Assembly: GCA_044228795.1 (NCBI GenBank)
Contig: JBGAUE010000001.1
Coordinates: forward strand, 179,410-243,409
DNA from: M0108 sp044228795
GTDB taxonomy: Bacteria; Pseudomonadota; Gammaproteobacteria; Chromatiales; Chromatiaceae
Direction of reading: 5' to 3'
Length of the DNA: 64,000 nucleotides
A program made the translations under genes and the position numbers. The notes beneath the pieces were generated by a model. The model was not told the origin of the DNA, did no database searches, and worked only from the letters and a program-made list of their open reading frames with translations. This document shows, piece by piece, positions 1-8,737 of the stretch (the stretch's first letter is position 1; each line of letters begins with the position of its first letter).

Positions 1-615
1 GATGGCAAGCCCCTGAAGGCCCGGGATCTAGCCCCCTATTACCTGGTGCAATCCCAAGGCCAGGCGCGGGTAGCCGACCGACAGACCCAAGTGGTAGGGA
101 TCATCCCCACGGACGCCCTGCGCTATGGCTATCGCTTCTATCTGGATACCCTGACCGGCCTTCCCTTGAAGCTCGATCTCATCGGTGGCGATACCCGCAC
201 CCTTGAGCAACTCATGTTTACCTCCCTGACACTGGACTCGGAAAACTCGGTAACGCCAGCCGAGGTATTGCCCATAGCACCTCGCAATCCCACGGAATTT
301 GTCCCTCAGGATGCCCTCCCCTGGACTTTTGACCATCTGCCTCCCGGCTTTGAGTTAGTCAGGGCAGAGCGGACCTTAGACGCGTCAGGGCAGACCCTGG
401 AGCATATGGTGCTCTCCGATGGACTGGCCGCCATCTCTGTTTATGTGGAGGCGAGCGCCGAGGAGGGATTGAGCGGTGGTTCGCGCATCGGCGCCATTCA
501 CGCCCATGGCGGCAAGGTTGCGGGACATCAGGTTACAGTTGTCGGCGAGGCGCCGGCGGAAACGGTTGCGGCGGTCTTCTTGGCCGTCCATCCTAAGCAT
601 GGAGTAGGGCCATGA
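1..615 (+). CDS. rseB: RseB/MucB sigma-E regulatory protein, 5' end outside window
   Basis: The reading frame is open from base 1, so the start, signal peptide and most of the N-terminal domain are missing; 204 residues are visible. In the family RseB sits in the periplasm, binds the anti-sigma factor RseA and shields it from DegS, and lets go when it senses mislocalised lipoprotein or LPS. Visible features are the end of the lipoprotein-like N-terminal domain (GYRFYLDTLTGLPLKLDL) and the smaller C-terminal domain beginning near LPPGFELVRAERT. The stop overlaps the rseC start by four bases (ATGA), so the two are translationally coupled. Identification rests on sequence resemblance plus the rseC and mucD neighbours. 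Confidence 0.9.
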   Translation, partial: DGKPLKARDLAPYYLVQSQGQARVADRQTQVVGIIPTDALRYGYRFYLDTLTGLPLKLDLIGGDTRTLEQLMFTSLTLDSENSVTPAEVLPIAPRNPTEFVPQDALPWTFDHLPPGFELVRAERTLDASGQTLEHMVLSDGLAAISVYVEASAEEGLSGGSRIGAIHAHGGKVAGHQVTVVGEAPAETVAAVFLAVHPKHGVGP

Positions 616-1112
616 TCGAGGAGCAGGGCCGGGTCGTCAGGGTCAGTGGAGCCTTAGCCGAGGTAGCTTGCGACCGGCGGAGCGCTTGTGGCGGTTGCTC
701 TGTCGCTGGTGCGTGCGGAACATCCCTCCTGGAGCGTTATCTGGGTCGCCCGCCCCTAGCCCTGCAGGCGGCCAATGCCATTGGCGCCCGGCCCGGGGAT
801 CGGGTGGTGGTGGGCATCCCTGATGCGACCTTGCCCCAAGCGGCATTCGTTGCCTATCTGATGCCTTTGCTGGTTATGCTCCTCGGGGCGCTGGGAGGGG
901 ATTGGCTCGCCGATTTGATCAGGGCATCCTGGTCCCAGGGCCTGATTCTGTTAGGCGGGATCCTTGGTCTAGGGTTAGGCTTCCGCTGGTCCGCTGGCTT
1001 TAGCAACCGCCGCGCCCAGGACCCCCGCTATCAGGCCGTGATCCTTCGTCGCGCAGGCCTGGTGGTGGCGGCACCGACCCTGGACCGGGTCCAGGATCCG
1101 CGAGATCCATAG
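612..1112 (+). CDS. rseC: RseC/MucC family inner-membrane protein
   Basis: A 166-residue protein of the RseC/MucC family, which modulates the sigma-E response and is also linked to the SoxR-reducing Rsx complex. The N-terminal part carries the family cysteine cluster (C20, C26, C29, C35), a likely redox or Fe-S site. Two membrane helices follow at about 78-96 and 108-125, then a basic cytoplasmic tail. The ATG start overlaps the rseB stop. A 75-base gap separates it from mucD. Family length (about 150-160 residues), cysteine pattern and gene order agree. Confidence 0.9.
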   Translation: MIEEQGRVVRVSGALAEVACDRRSACGGCSVAGACGTSLLERYLGRPPLALQAANAIGARPGDRVVVGIPDATLPQAAFVAYLMPLLVMLLGALGGDWLADLIRASWSQGLILLGGILGLGLGFRWSAGFSNRRAQDPRYQAVILRRAGLVVAAPTLDRVQDPRDP

Positions 1113-1187
1113 GCCAGGTGAATCCAGGCCATACCCATTTCAATGGTATTGGGGGCCTCCCCCTGACTTAGACAATTTGGAGCATTC

Positions 1188-2627
1188 ATGAAGAAATATC
1201 CTCTTCCGGTGGCTGGGCTGTTCGCGGGCCTCCTGCTGGTCCTGGCCCCCTTAAGTATCCCTGCAGGGGCCCTGCCCGAATTCACGACCCTGGTTGAGAA
1301 GGCTGGCCCGGCGGTGGTTAACATCAGCACCCGCCAATCCCAGAGCGCTCCCGCACCCGCCATGCCCCCCGGTCACGGTCTGCCGGATCTGCCCGAGGAT
1401 AGCCCGCTACGCGACTTCTTCCGGCGATTCTTCGGTGAACAGGGCGAGGATATGATGCCGGACGAAGATCTCCAGTCACGCTCCCTGGGCTCCGGCTTCT
1501 TCATCTCCAACGATGGCTACGTCATGACCAATGCCCATGTGGTCGAAGGGGCCGACGAGATCATTGTGCGCACCAACGATCGGCGCGAGTTTGTCGCTAC
1601 TGTCGTGGGTGCCGACAAACGCAGTGACATCGCTCTCATCAAGGTGGACGCCAGCGCCCTGCCCACGGTCAAGATTGGTTCCGCCAAGGATCTCAAGGTA
1701 GGCGAATGGGTACTCGCCATCGGCTCGCCCTTTGGCTTTGATCATTCGGCCACCGCAGGCATTGTCAGTGCCAAGGGTCGCAGCCTGCCGACCGAGAACT
1801 ATGTCCCCTTCATTCAGACCGACGTCGCCATCAACCCCGGTAACTCGGGCGGGCCCCTTTTCAACCTTGAAGGCGAAGTCGTTGGTGTCAACTCCCAGAT
1901 CTACAGCCGTACCGGCGGCTTCATGGGTCTGTCCTTCGCCATTCCCATCGACGTGGCCATGGACGTCACGGATCAGCTCAAGCGCAGTGGCCGTGTTACC
2001 CGCGGTTGGCTGGGCGTCCTCATCCAGGATGTAACCCGCGACCTGGCGGAGACCTTCAAGATGCCCCAGCCGGTGGGTGCCCTCGTTGCCCAGGTCGTGC
2101 CGGAGGGTCCGGCGGCGGCGGCCGGCCTGCAGCCCGGTGACGTCATCCTGGACTTCAATGGCACCCCCATTCTCGAATCCAGCGCCCTGCCGCCAATGGT
2201 CGGTGTGTACCCCGTGGGCAAGGCGGCCAAGGTGACCGTGCTGCGGCGCGGCCAGACCCGAGTCATCGAACTCACGATCGGTGAACTCCCGGAGGACAGT
2301 CAGGAGGGTCAGAAGGGTGATTCGCCAGAGCAACAGAATAAGGTAAACCGCATCGGTCTGGTCGTCGAGGACCTCAGCGACGAGGACCGCGACCAGGTGG
2401 GCACTGGCAAGGCGGGCGTCTTTGTCGCCAAGGTTGAGAAGGGTCCCGCCGAGCGCGCTGGCATTCGCGTCGGCGATATTCTGCTGATGATTGATAACAA
2501 GGATGTGGAGAGTGCCGCCGGCCTGCGTGAGATGTTGGATGCCATCGAGCCCGGACGTTCCGTCGCGGCTCTCATCCAACGTAATGAAGGCCGCATCTTC
2601 GTTGCCGTGCGTATCCCCAAGGACTAA
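1188..2627 (+). CDS. mucD: DegP/MucD-type periplasmic serine protease with two PDZ domains
   Basis: A 479-residue Do-like (HtrA) protease that degrades or refolds misfolded envelope proteins. An N-terminal signal peptide (about 1-28) is followed by a trypsin-like domain with the full catalytic triad: H117 (in VMTNAHVVEG), D147 (in RSDIALIKV) and S220 (in NPGNSGGPL). PDZ1 starts near residue 255 with RGWLGV, PDZ2 near 385 with a GIRVGDILL core. An acidic Gln-rich linker joins them. Its place after rseB-rseC is that of mucD in the algU-mucABCD operon, so sigma-E control is likely. A strong terminator follows. Confidence 0.95.
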   Translation: MKKYPLPVAGLFAGLLLVLAPLSIPAGALPEFTTLVEKAGPAVVNISTRQSQSAPAPAMPPGHGLPDLPEDSPLRDFFRRFFGEQGEDMMPDEDLQSRSLGSGFFISNDGYVMTNAHVVEGADEIIVRTNDRREFVATVVGADKRSDIALIKVDASALPTVKIGSAKDLKVGEWVLAIGSPFGFDHSATAGIVSAKGRSLPTENYVPFIQTDVAINPGNSGGPLFNLEGEVVGVNSQIYSRTGGFMGLSFAIPIDVAMDVTDQLKRSGRVTRGWLGVLIQDVTRDLAETFKMPQPVGALVAQVVPEGPAAAAGLQPGDVILDFNGTPILESSALPPMVGVYPVGKAAKVTVLRRGQTRVIELTIGELPEDSQEGQKGDSPEQQNKVNRIGLVVEDLSDEDRDQVGTGKAGVFVAKVEKGPAERAGIRVGDILLMIDNKDVESAAGLREMLDAIEPGRSVAALIQRNEGRIFVAVRIPKD

Positions 2628-2655
2628 TCGCGACGGGCAGTTTGATGAGGGCGGG

Positions 2656-2682
2656 CGCCGGCAAAATGCCGGCGTCTCTTTT
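2656..2682 (+). terminator. Rho-independent terminator after mucD
   Basis: A perfect 7-bp GC stem (CGCCGGC / GCCGGCG) with loop AAAAT is followed by TCTCTTTT. It lies 29 bases past the mucD stop and closes the rse/muc operon. Confidence 0.85.
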
Positions 2683-2689
2683 CCCGGGC

Positions 2690-3195
2690 TGGGTATCCAG
2701 TATTCAAGACAGTCGGAGTGTCGCCGTGCTCAGGATGCGAAACGGGACATCCCAGTCCCCCTTTCGCCTTGCGCTCGGCGACAACCATGAGGCCCCGGCC
2801 GCCCCGCTCCGGGTCAGGGCTCCGTCACGACGTGTCCCCTGTGGGGACGGTCGGACTCTGCCATGACCCTACGACGAATGGCTCGACGGCGTGTCGGATG
2901 CGCTCTGCATACCGCCTCCACGGCTTCGGGACCGGTGGCCCCTACGCCCCTCCGGCGGCACGCTCGCGCCGACGCCTTCCGGGGACTACCGGCCTTCGCT
3001 TCGCTCTCCATGGCCGGCAGCGGAGGTTTGATCTCCCATCCCACAGACCTTGCGGATGGGTAACGGCTTGCCTACCGAATCCCTAAAACTCGCCTGGCCG
3101 GGTTCTGCTATGATGCTCCGCTCCCCCCCGTCCTAGGGGCGGGTGGCGGCCCGGCCGCGCTAGACGCCGATTCCAAGGCCTAAATTTGCTGAAAC
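2690..3195. other. About 500-bp GC-rich non-coding stretch with hairpins
   Basis: No convincing gene lies between the mucD terminator and lepA. Frames stay open only because of GC content and carry Arg/Ala/Pro-rich low-complexity translations. Two perfect hairpins are visible: GTCCCC-TGT-GGGGAC at 2834-2848 and CCCATCC/GGATGGG at 3035-3060. The stretch could be a dispersed repeat or a structured RNA; neither can be decided from one copy. Confidence 0.5.
3086..3114 (+). promoter_or_regulatory. Possible promoter for lepA-lepB
   Basis: An extended -10 element TGC-TATGAT lies at 3106-3114, about 95 bases before the lepA start. The -35 position (about 3086-3091) is poor, so the call depends on the extended -10. 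Confidence 0.3.
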
Positions 3196-3208
3196 CTTAG
3201 GGTACTAG

Positions 3209-5014
3209 ATGGTCGATCTGAGTCATATCCGCAACTTTTCCATCATCGCTCATATCGATCACGGAAAATCGACCATCGCGGACCGTTTCATCCAGCTTGC
3301 CGGAACTCTGAGCGACCGCGAGATGTCGGCCCAGGTGTTGGATTCCATGGACCTGGAACGAGAGCGTGGCATTACCATCAAGGCCCAGAGCGTGACCCTG
3401 GACTTCAAGGCCTTGGATGGGGAAATCTACCAGCTCAACTTTATCGACACCCCCGGACATGTGGATTTCTCTTACGAGGTGTCGCGCTCCCTGGCGGCCT
3501 GCGAGGGGGCCCTGCTGGTGGTGGACGCCGCCCAAGGCGTCGAGGCGCAGAGCGTGGCCAACTGCTATACGGCCATTGAGCAGGGCCTGGAAGTTCTGCC
3601 GGTACTCAACAAAATCGACTTGCCCTCCGCCGAGCCTGAGAAGGTCATCAAGCAAATTGAGGAAATCATTGGCCTGGAGGCCAAGGATGCCCTCAAGGTC
3701 AGCGCCAAGACCGGCCTGGGCATTCCCGAGTTGCTGGATACCCTGGTCAAGCGTATCCCGCCGCCCCGGGGCAATCCGGACGGTCCCCTCCAGGCCCTGA
3801 TCATCGACTCCTGGTTCGATTCCTATGTCGGGGTCGTCTCCCTGGTGAGGGTGGTCAACGGTGCCATCAACCGCCGCGACAAGATTCAGATCATGTCGAC
3901 CGGTCGCAGCTATTTAGCGGACAGTATTGGCGTCTTTACCCCCAAGAAGACGGAGCGCAAGACCCTCGGTACCGGCGAGGTGGGTTTTCTGGTGGCAGGC
4001 ATCAAGGAGATCGATGGTGCCCCGGTGGGAGATACCATTACCCTCACTGACCGCCCCGCGGACAAGGCGTTGCCCGGTTTCAAGGAGATGCAGCCTCGCG
4101 TCTTCGCCGGACTCTATCCCGTGGAATCGGACGCTTACGAGGAACTGCGCGACGCCCTGCGCAAGCTGCGTCTCAACGATGCGGCCATGTTCTACGAACC
4201 CGAGGTTTCCCAGGCCCTTGGCTTCGGTTTCCGCTGTGGTTTCCTCGGTATGCTGCACATGGAAATCGTCCAGGAACGCCTGGAGCGTGAATACGATCTC
4301 GACCTCATCACCACGGCCCCCACCGTCATCTATGAGGTTCTGCTGTCGAATGGCGAGGTAGTCAAGGTTGATAACCCTGCGGAGTTGCCGGATGCGGCGG
4401 TGCTGCGGGAGATCCGGGAGCCCATCATCGAGGCCCACATCCTGCTACCCCAGGAGATGCTGGGCGGCGTCATCAATCTCTGTATCGAAAAGCGCGGAAT
4501 TCAGAAGAATATCCTGTACCTGGGTGGACAGATTCAGGCGACCTATGAACTACCCATGAGCGAGGTGGTGCTCGACTTTTTCGACCGCCTCAAGTCCGTG
4601 AGCCGGGGCTATGCCTCCTTCGAATATGAATTCAAGCGCTTTCAGGCAGCGGACCTGGTCAAGCTCGATGTCCTCATCAATGGCGAGAAGGTGGATGCCC
4701 TCTCGACCATTGTTCATCGCGACAATGCCGCCTACCGGGGGCATGATCTTACCGTGCGCATGAAGGACCTGATTCCACGTCAAATGTTCGAGGTTGCCAT
4801 TCAGGCGGCTATTGGCAGCAAGATCATTTCTCGCACTACGGTCAAGGCCTTGCGCAAGAATGTCACGGCCAAGTGTTACGGTGGCGACATCACCCGCAAG
4901 CGCAAGCTGCTGGAGAAGCAGAAGGCAGGTAAGCGGCGCATGAAGCAGGTCGGCAAGGTGGAGATACCCCAGGAGGCCTTCCTTGCGGTGCTTCAGTTCG
5001 GCAAGGATAATTAA
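3209..5014 (+). CDS. lepA: Elongation factor 4 (LepA), back-translocating ribosomal GTPase
   Basis: A 601-residue translational GTPase, full length for EF4, which acts on stalled or mis-translocated ribosomes and in initiation or biogenesis. GTPase motifs are clear: G1 AHIDHGKST (14-22), G2 RERGITIK (51-58), G3 DTPGH (80-84) and G4 NKID. The LepA-specific C-terminal domain is present, ending in the basic KRKLLEKQKAGKRRMK stretch. It is the first gene of the lepA-lepB pair, a conserved arrangement, with a 30-base gap to lepB. No strong Shine-Dalgarno is seen; the start follows from the conserved N-terminus. Confidence 0.97.
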   Translation: MVDLSHIRNFSIIAHIDHGKSTIADRFIQLAGTLSDREMSAQVLDSMDLERERGITIKAQSVTLDFKALDGEIYQLNFIDTPGHVDFSYEVSRSLAACEGALLVVDAAQGVEAQSVANCYTAIEQGLEVLPVLNKIDLPSAEPEKVIKQIEEIIGLEAKDALKVSAKTGLGIPELLDTLVKRIPPPRGNPDGPLQALIIDSWFDSYVGVVSLVRVVNGAINRRDKIQIMSTGRSYLADSIGVFTPKKTERKTLGTGEVGFLVAGIKEIDGAPVGDTITLTDRPADKALPGFKEMQPRVFAGLYPVESDAYEELRDALRKLRLNDAAMFYEPEVSQALGFGFRCGFLGMLHMEIVQERLEREYDLDLITTAPTVIYEVLLSNGEVVKVDNPAELPDAAVLREIREPIIEAHILLPQEMLGGVINLCIEKRGIQKNILYLGGQIQATYELPMSEVVLDFFDRLKSVSRGYASFEYEFKRFQAADLVKLDVLINGEKVDALSTIVHRDNAAYRGHDLTVRMKDLIPRQMFEVAIQAAIGSKIISRTTVKALRKNVTAKCYGGDITRKRKLLEKQKAGKRRMKQVGKVEIPQEAFLAVLQFGKDN

Positions 5015-5044
5015 CCCATTCCCTTTGAGATTCGTATCCGGCTC

Positions 5045-5902
5045 ATGAACTTCGACTTTCCGGCCTTTCTCGTTATCGCTTGCGCCCTGACCGGCGGCAT
5101 CTGGCTCCTCGATACCCTGTTACTCGCCCCGCGCCGCCGCCGATTGGGGTTGGAGGTTGTCCCAAGGGACGAAGCGGGAGGGGAGATCCGGTCCAGGGCG
5201 CACCCCAAGGAACCGGTGCTGGTGGAGTACTCACGCTCCTTCTTCCCTGTTATCCTGATCGTGCTTCTGCTGCGTTCCTTCCTGGTGGAACCCTTCCGTA
5301 TTCCCTCCGGTTCCATGATGCCGACCTTGCTAGTGGGCGATTTCATCCTGGTCAACAAATTTGCCTATGGCCTGCGCTGGCCGGTGCTGAACGCTAAGTT
5401 CCTCAATTTGGGGCAGCCCCAGCGTGGCGATGTGTTCGTCTTTCGCTTCCCTCTGGAACCGGGCACGGATTACATCAAACGTGTCGTCGGCGTGCCTGGC
5501 GATGAAATTTTCTATCGTAACAAGACCCTGTATGTAAATGGCCAACCGATGTCTCAAACCCCGGATGGTAGCTACACCGGGGTAGGCGCTGGGACTAATA
5601 TGACGGGGGCTCAGATTGCCGACGAGCACCTTGGCGATGTTGAGCATCGCATTCTGACTCACCCCCGGGCCCCGGATCTGGCGCCGGGCTGTTACGAGCT
5701 GCTCAAGGGCCCCATCAAGGTCCCCCCGGGACATTATTTCGCCATGGGTGACAACCGAGACAACAGCAACGACAGCCGCTGCTGGGGCTTGGTGCCGGAA
5801 AACAATCTGGTCGGCAAGGCCTTCGCCATCTGGATGAACTGGGATGGACAACGCGATGGCTTTCCCATCGACTGGAGCCGCTTGGGAACCCTCATCAAAT
5901 AG
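5045..5902 (+). CDS. lepB: Signal peptidase I
   Basis: A 285-residue type I signal peptidase that cleaves Sec and Tat signal peptides on the periplasmic face of the inner membrane. Two N-terminal membrane helices (about 5-28 and 66-82) flank a short cytoplasmic segment. The Ser/Lys dyad is present at S90 (in IPSGSMMPT) and K145 (in DYIKRVVG), and the conserved box MGDNRDNSNDSR lies near residue 235. It follows lepA by 30 bases and precedes the DUF4845 and rnc genes, a typical gammaproteobacterial operon. Confidence 0.97.
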   Translation: MNFDFPAFLVIACALTGGIWLLDTLLLAPRRRRLGLEVVPRDEAGGEIRSRAHPKEPVLVEYSRSFFPVILIVLLLRSFLVEPFRIPSGSMMPTLLVGDFILVNKFAYGLRWPVLNAKFLNLGQPQRGDVFVFRFPLEPGTDYIKRVVGVPGDEIFYRNKTLYVNGQPMSQTPDGSYTGVGAGTNMTGAQIADEHLGDVEHRILTHPRAPDLAPGCYELLKGPIKVPPGHYFAMGDNRDNSNDSRCWGLVPENNLVGKAFAIWMNWDGQRDGFPIDWSRLGTLIK

Positions 5903-5937
5903 CCTGGGGTTTATCCGATCAAGTTACGGAGATCGCC

Positions 5938-6312
5938 ATGATACAGTCCTACCGATCCGACAATCGCGGCTTCAGCCTGATCGGCACCCTGATCTGGGTT
6001 CTGCTCATTGTTGGCGCGGCATCCGCGGGACTCAAGCTGGGGCCCCATTACCTGCAATTCTGGACCGTGCGCACCGTCATGGATGATACGGCCCGAGACC
6101 CGGACGCGGCGACGATGGGACGCCAGGCCATCATCCAAACCCTGGAAAAAAAGCTTTACATTAATGAGGTACGATCGGTTAAGAACGAAAGCTTTAGCTT
6201 CGAGAAGACCGATACCGGTCGAATTCTGGGCGTCCATTACGAGATCCGAGAGCACCTGTTTGCTAATCTCGACGCCGTATTGACCTTCGACCACCAGACC
6301 CTCTTTCCCTGA
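5938..6312 (+). CDS. DUF4845 small membrane protein
   Basis: A 124-residue protein with one N-terminal hydrophobic helix (about 13-33) preceded by RGFSLIGTL, reminiscent of a pilin-like leader, and a soluble remainder probably outside the membrane. Proteins of this family are usually encoded between lepB and rnc, as here. Function is unknown. Its stop lies two bases before the GTG start of rnc, so the two are probably co-translated. Confidence 0.85.
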   Translation: MIQSYRSDNRGFSLIGTLIWVLLIVGAASAGLKLGPHYLQFWTVRTVMDDTARDPDAATMGRQAIIQTLEKKLYINEVRSVKNESFSFEKTDTGRILGVHYEIREHLFANLDAVLTFDHQTLFP

Positions 6313-6314
6313 GC

Positions 6315-6995
6315 GTGGTTGGGGACCCCAGCCGTCTGGCCCGAATCCTCGGGTATTCCTTTGCCCATCCGGACCTCCTGATCCAGGCCCTGACCCATCG
6401 CAGCGCCCCTGGGATTAGTAATGAGCGGCTGGAGTTTTTGGGCGATGCCCTGCTGGGCTTCGTGATTGCCGAGGCGCTTTGGCAGCTGCTGCCTGAGGCC
6501 GATGAGGGCGACTTGAGCCGTACCCGCGCCTCCCTGGTCAAGAAGGAGGCCCTAGCCCGCCTGGCGCGGCTCATCAAGCTTGGCGACTATCTTCGCCTGG
6601 GCCCCGGCGAATCCCGTACCGGCGCCCACGGCCGGGACTCCATCCTGGAGGATGCCTTGGAGGCTGTTTTTGGCGCCGTTTTTTTGGATGCCGGATTTGA
6701 GCCTGCCAAGACCTTAATCTTGAAGCTGTTTCGTGAGCCTTTGGCCGAGGCGGTTAACCAGGGTCAAATCAAGGATCCCAAGACCCGTCTCCAGGAGGGC
6801 TTGCAGGCCGGTAAGCGTCCCTTGCCCCTCTATGAAATCCTCGCGATCGGCGGTAGCCAACATGAGCAATCCTTTCGCGTCGCCTGTTTGCTCCCGGACA
6901 CTGGCCAAACTACCCAAGGCAGCGGCACCAGTCGCCGCCGCGCCGAACAAGAGGCGGCGGAACTCATGCTGGAACAGATCGCTCATGACATCTGA
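6315..6995 (+). CDS. rnc: Ribonuclease III
   Basis: A 226-residue double-stranded-RNA endonuclease that processes rRNA precursors and regulatory duplexes. The catalytic domain holds the signature ERLEFLGDALL with E37, E40 and D44, and the second acidic pair D113 and E116 (in LEDALEAVFGA). The C-terminal dsRNA-binding domain covers about 150-224. The GTG start two bases after the preceding stop fits the family N-terminus. The gene end overlaps the start of era by 11 bases, the usual rnc-era coupling. Confidence 0.96.
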   Translation: MVGDPSRLARILGYSFAHPDLLIQALTHRSAPGISNERLEFLGDALLGFVIAEALWQLLPEADEGDLSRTRASLVKKEALARLARLIKLGDYLRLGPGESRTGAHGRDSILEDALEAVFGAVFLDAGFEPAKTLILKLFREPLAEAVNQGQIKDPKTRLQEGLQAGKRPLPLYEILAIGGSQHEQSFRVACLLPDTGQTTQGSGTSRRRAEQEAAELMLEQIAHDI

Positions 6996-7917
6996 TACAC
7001 CCCATGCCGAGATATCCTATTCAGAGACCTCGAATCGCTGTGGTCAGGTCGCCATCATCGGCCGGCCCAACGTGGGTAAATCGACGCTGCTCAACCGCAT
7101 CCTTGGCCTCAAGCTGGCCATCACCTCCCACAAAGCCCAGACCACGCGCCACACCATCCTGGGTATCCAGACCACCTCTCGTGGCCAGGCCATTTTCGTC
7201 GATACGCCGGGCATCCACCAACGCGGGGAGGGCGCCCTCAACCGCTACCTCAATCGCACGGCGCGGGCCGTTATGGGCGATGTCGATCTGGCCCTGCTAC
7301 TCGTCGAAGCCGGGCGCTTTTCACGGGAAGACGAGCAGGCCCTGCGCGCCTTGGCGGACGCTAAGACGCCGGTCATTGCCGTGGTCAATAAGATCGACCT
7401 GGTTGCCGATAAGGAACGGCTGCTGCCTTACCTTCGCGAATTGGCCACGCGGCACCCCTTTGTCGAATTGGTCCCGGTCTCGGCGAAGCGTGGCGATCAG
7501 ATGGATAGGCTCTTGGAGTTAGTCATCGCCTGCCTGCCTGAGGGGGACAATATCTATCCTGAGGACCAGCTTACGGATCGTTCCGAGCGCTTCCTGGCGG
7601 GTGAACTCCTGCGAGAACAGATCATGCAGCGTTACGGCCAGGAATTGCCCTACAAGACCACGGTGGAGATCGAGCGCTTTGTCGAGGAGGAGGGGCGGTA
7701 TCTGATCAACGCTCTGATCTGGGTCGAGCGCGATAGCCAGAAGGCCATCCTGATTGGCCGTCGGGGCGCGGCCATGAAGGCCGCCGCCAGCCAGGCCCGC
7801 CAGGAGATGCAAAAGTTATTCGGTTGCCCGGTCCATCTAGAGGTCTGGGTCAAGGTCAAGAAAAGCTGGTCCAGCGACGAGGCAGCCCTGGCGAGCCTCG
7901 GCTACGGGGACGCCTGA
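6985..7917 (+). CDS. era: GTPase Era, 16S rRNA / 30S maturation factor
   Basis: A 310-residue GTPase with G1 GRPNVGKST (26-34), G3 DTPG (73-76), G4 NKID and a G5 SAK motif, followed by a KH RNA-binding domain around IGRRGAAMK that recognises the 3' end of 16S rRNA. The frame stays open far upstream inside rnc, but the ATG at 6985 matches family length and gives the expected 11-base overlap with rnc. recO follows 13 bases later. Confidence 0.96.
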   Translation: MTSDTPHAEISYSETSNRCGQVAIIGRPNVGKSTLLNRILGLKLAITSHKAQTTRHTILGIQTTSRGQAIFVDTPGIHQRGEGALNRYLNRTARAVMGDVDLALLLVEAGRFSREDEQALRALADAKTPVIAVVNKIDLVADKERLLPYLRELATRHPFVELVPVSAKRGDQMDRLLELVIACLPEGDNIYPEDQLTDRSERFLAGELLREQIMQRYGQELPYKTTVEIERFVEEEGRYLINALIWVERDSQKAILIGRRGAAMKAAASQARQEMQKLFGCPVHLEVWVKVKKSWSSDEAALASLGYGDA

Positions 7918-7930
7918 TCGGAGCTCGTGC

Positions 7931-8659
7931 ATGGGAGGTTCGATCACCCGTGAACCCCTGCGGCGCTGCTTTGTCCTACATCGGCGCGACTATGGCAATA
8001 CCAGCCTGATACTCGACTTCTTTTGCGGCGAGACCGGGCGCCTGCCGGTCCTGGCTAAGGGTGCCAAACGCGGGCGTTTGCCCGCCTCCGCCATTCTCCA
8101 GCCTTTTCGCCCCCTCTGGGCAAGTTGGACTGGCCGGGGGGAGGTGCGGACCCTTACCTGCGCCGAGCCCGCTGGCAAGGCACTGGAATTAACTGGCCAA
8201 GCCATGTTTTGCGGCTTTTATCTCAATGAACTGCTTATACGGCTCCTAGGGCGGGGCATTCCCCATCCAGATCTCTTTGCCTTCTATCACGCCGCCCTGG
8301 CTGCCCTGGCGGGGGGCGAGCCGTTGGAGGCCAGTCTGCGCCAGTTCGAGTTGCGCCTCCTCGGCGAGATCGGTTACGGTCCCCTGCTGGATCAGGACGA
8401 GGACGGTCCGGTAACCCCAGGGGGGTGCTACCGGTACGGTGCTGGGCAGCCATTGCGCCGAGTGGTGGCGGGGGAGGGCGGAACTCAGGCCATTTCCGGC
8501 GCGACCCTGCTGGCCTTGGCGGCGGGCAATCCCCTGGATGACGACCAAATGAGGCGCGAGGCTCGCCACCTCCTGCGTAGCCTGCTTGCGCCTCATCTCG
8601 GACCTAAGCCCCTTAAAAGCCGCGAGCTGTTTCGTCAGGCCAAGGTTAACCCGGGGTAA
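7931..8659 (+). CDS. recO: DNA repair protein RecO
   Basis: A 242-residue RecO, which with RecR loads RecA onto SSB-coated single strands in the RecF pathway and anneals complementary strands. The N-terminal OB fold (about 1-80) contains the typical LRRCFVLHRRDYGNTSLILD start, and the helical C-terminal part contains YLNELLIRLL and RQFELRLLGEIGYGP. Position between era and pdxJ is the classic order rnc-era-recO-pdxJ. The zinc-finger cysteines of some RecO proteins are not seen. Confidence 0.93.
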   Translation: MGGSITREPLRRCFVLHRRDYGNTSLILDFFCGETGRLPVLAKGAKRGRLPASAILQPFRPLWASWTGRGEVRTLTCAEPAGKALELTGQAMFCGFYLNELLIRLLGRGIPHPDLFAFYHAALAALAGGEPLEASLRQFELRLLGEIGYGPLLDQDEDGPVTPGGCYRYGAGQPLRRVVAGEGGTQAISGATLLALAAGNPLDDDQMRREARHLLRSLLAPHLGPKPLKSRELFRQAKVNPG

Positions 8660-8737
8660 AATCACCTGCTGAAGGGCAGGGGGTTTCCGACCGGACCCCG
8701 ATCGCGCCGCCTCTCATTCTTGGAGTCTCGACCTACC

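Noticed and set aside
2863..3063. Small plus-strand frame in the lepA upstream region
   Set aside because: Arg/Ala-rich translation typical of GC-rich repeats; no supporting start signal or family.
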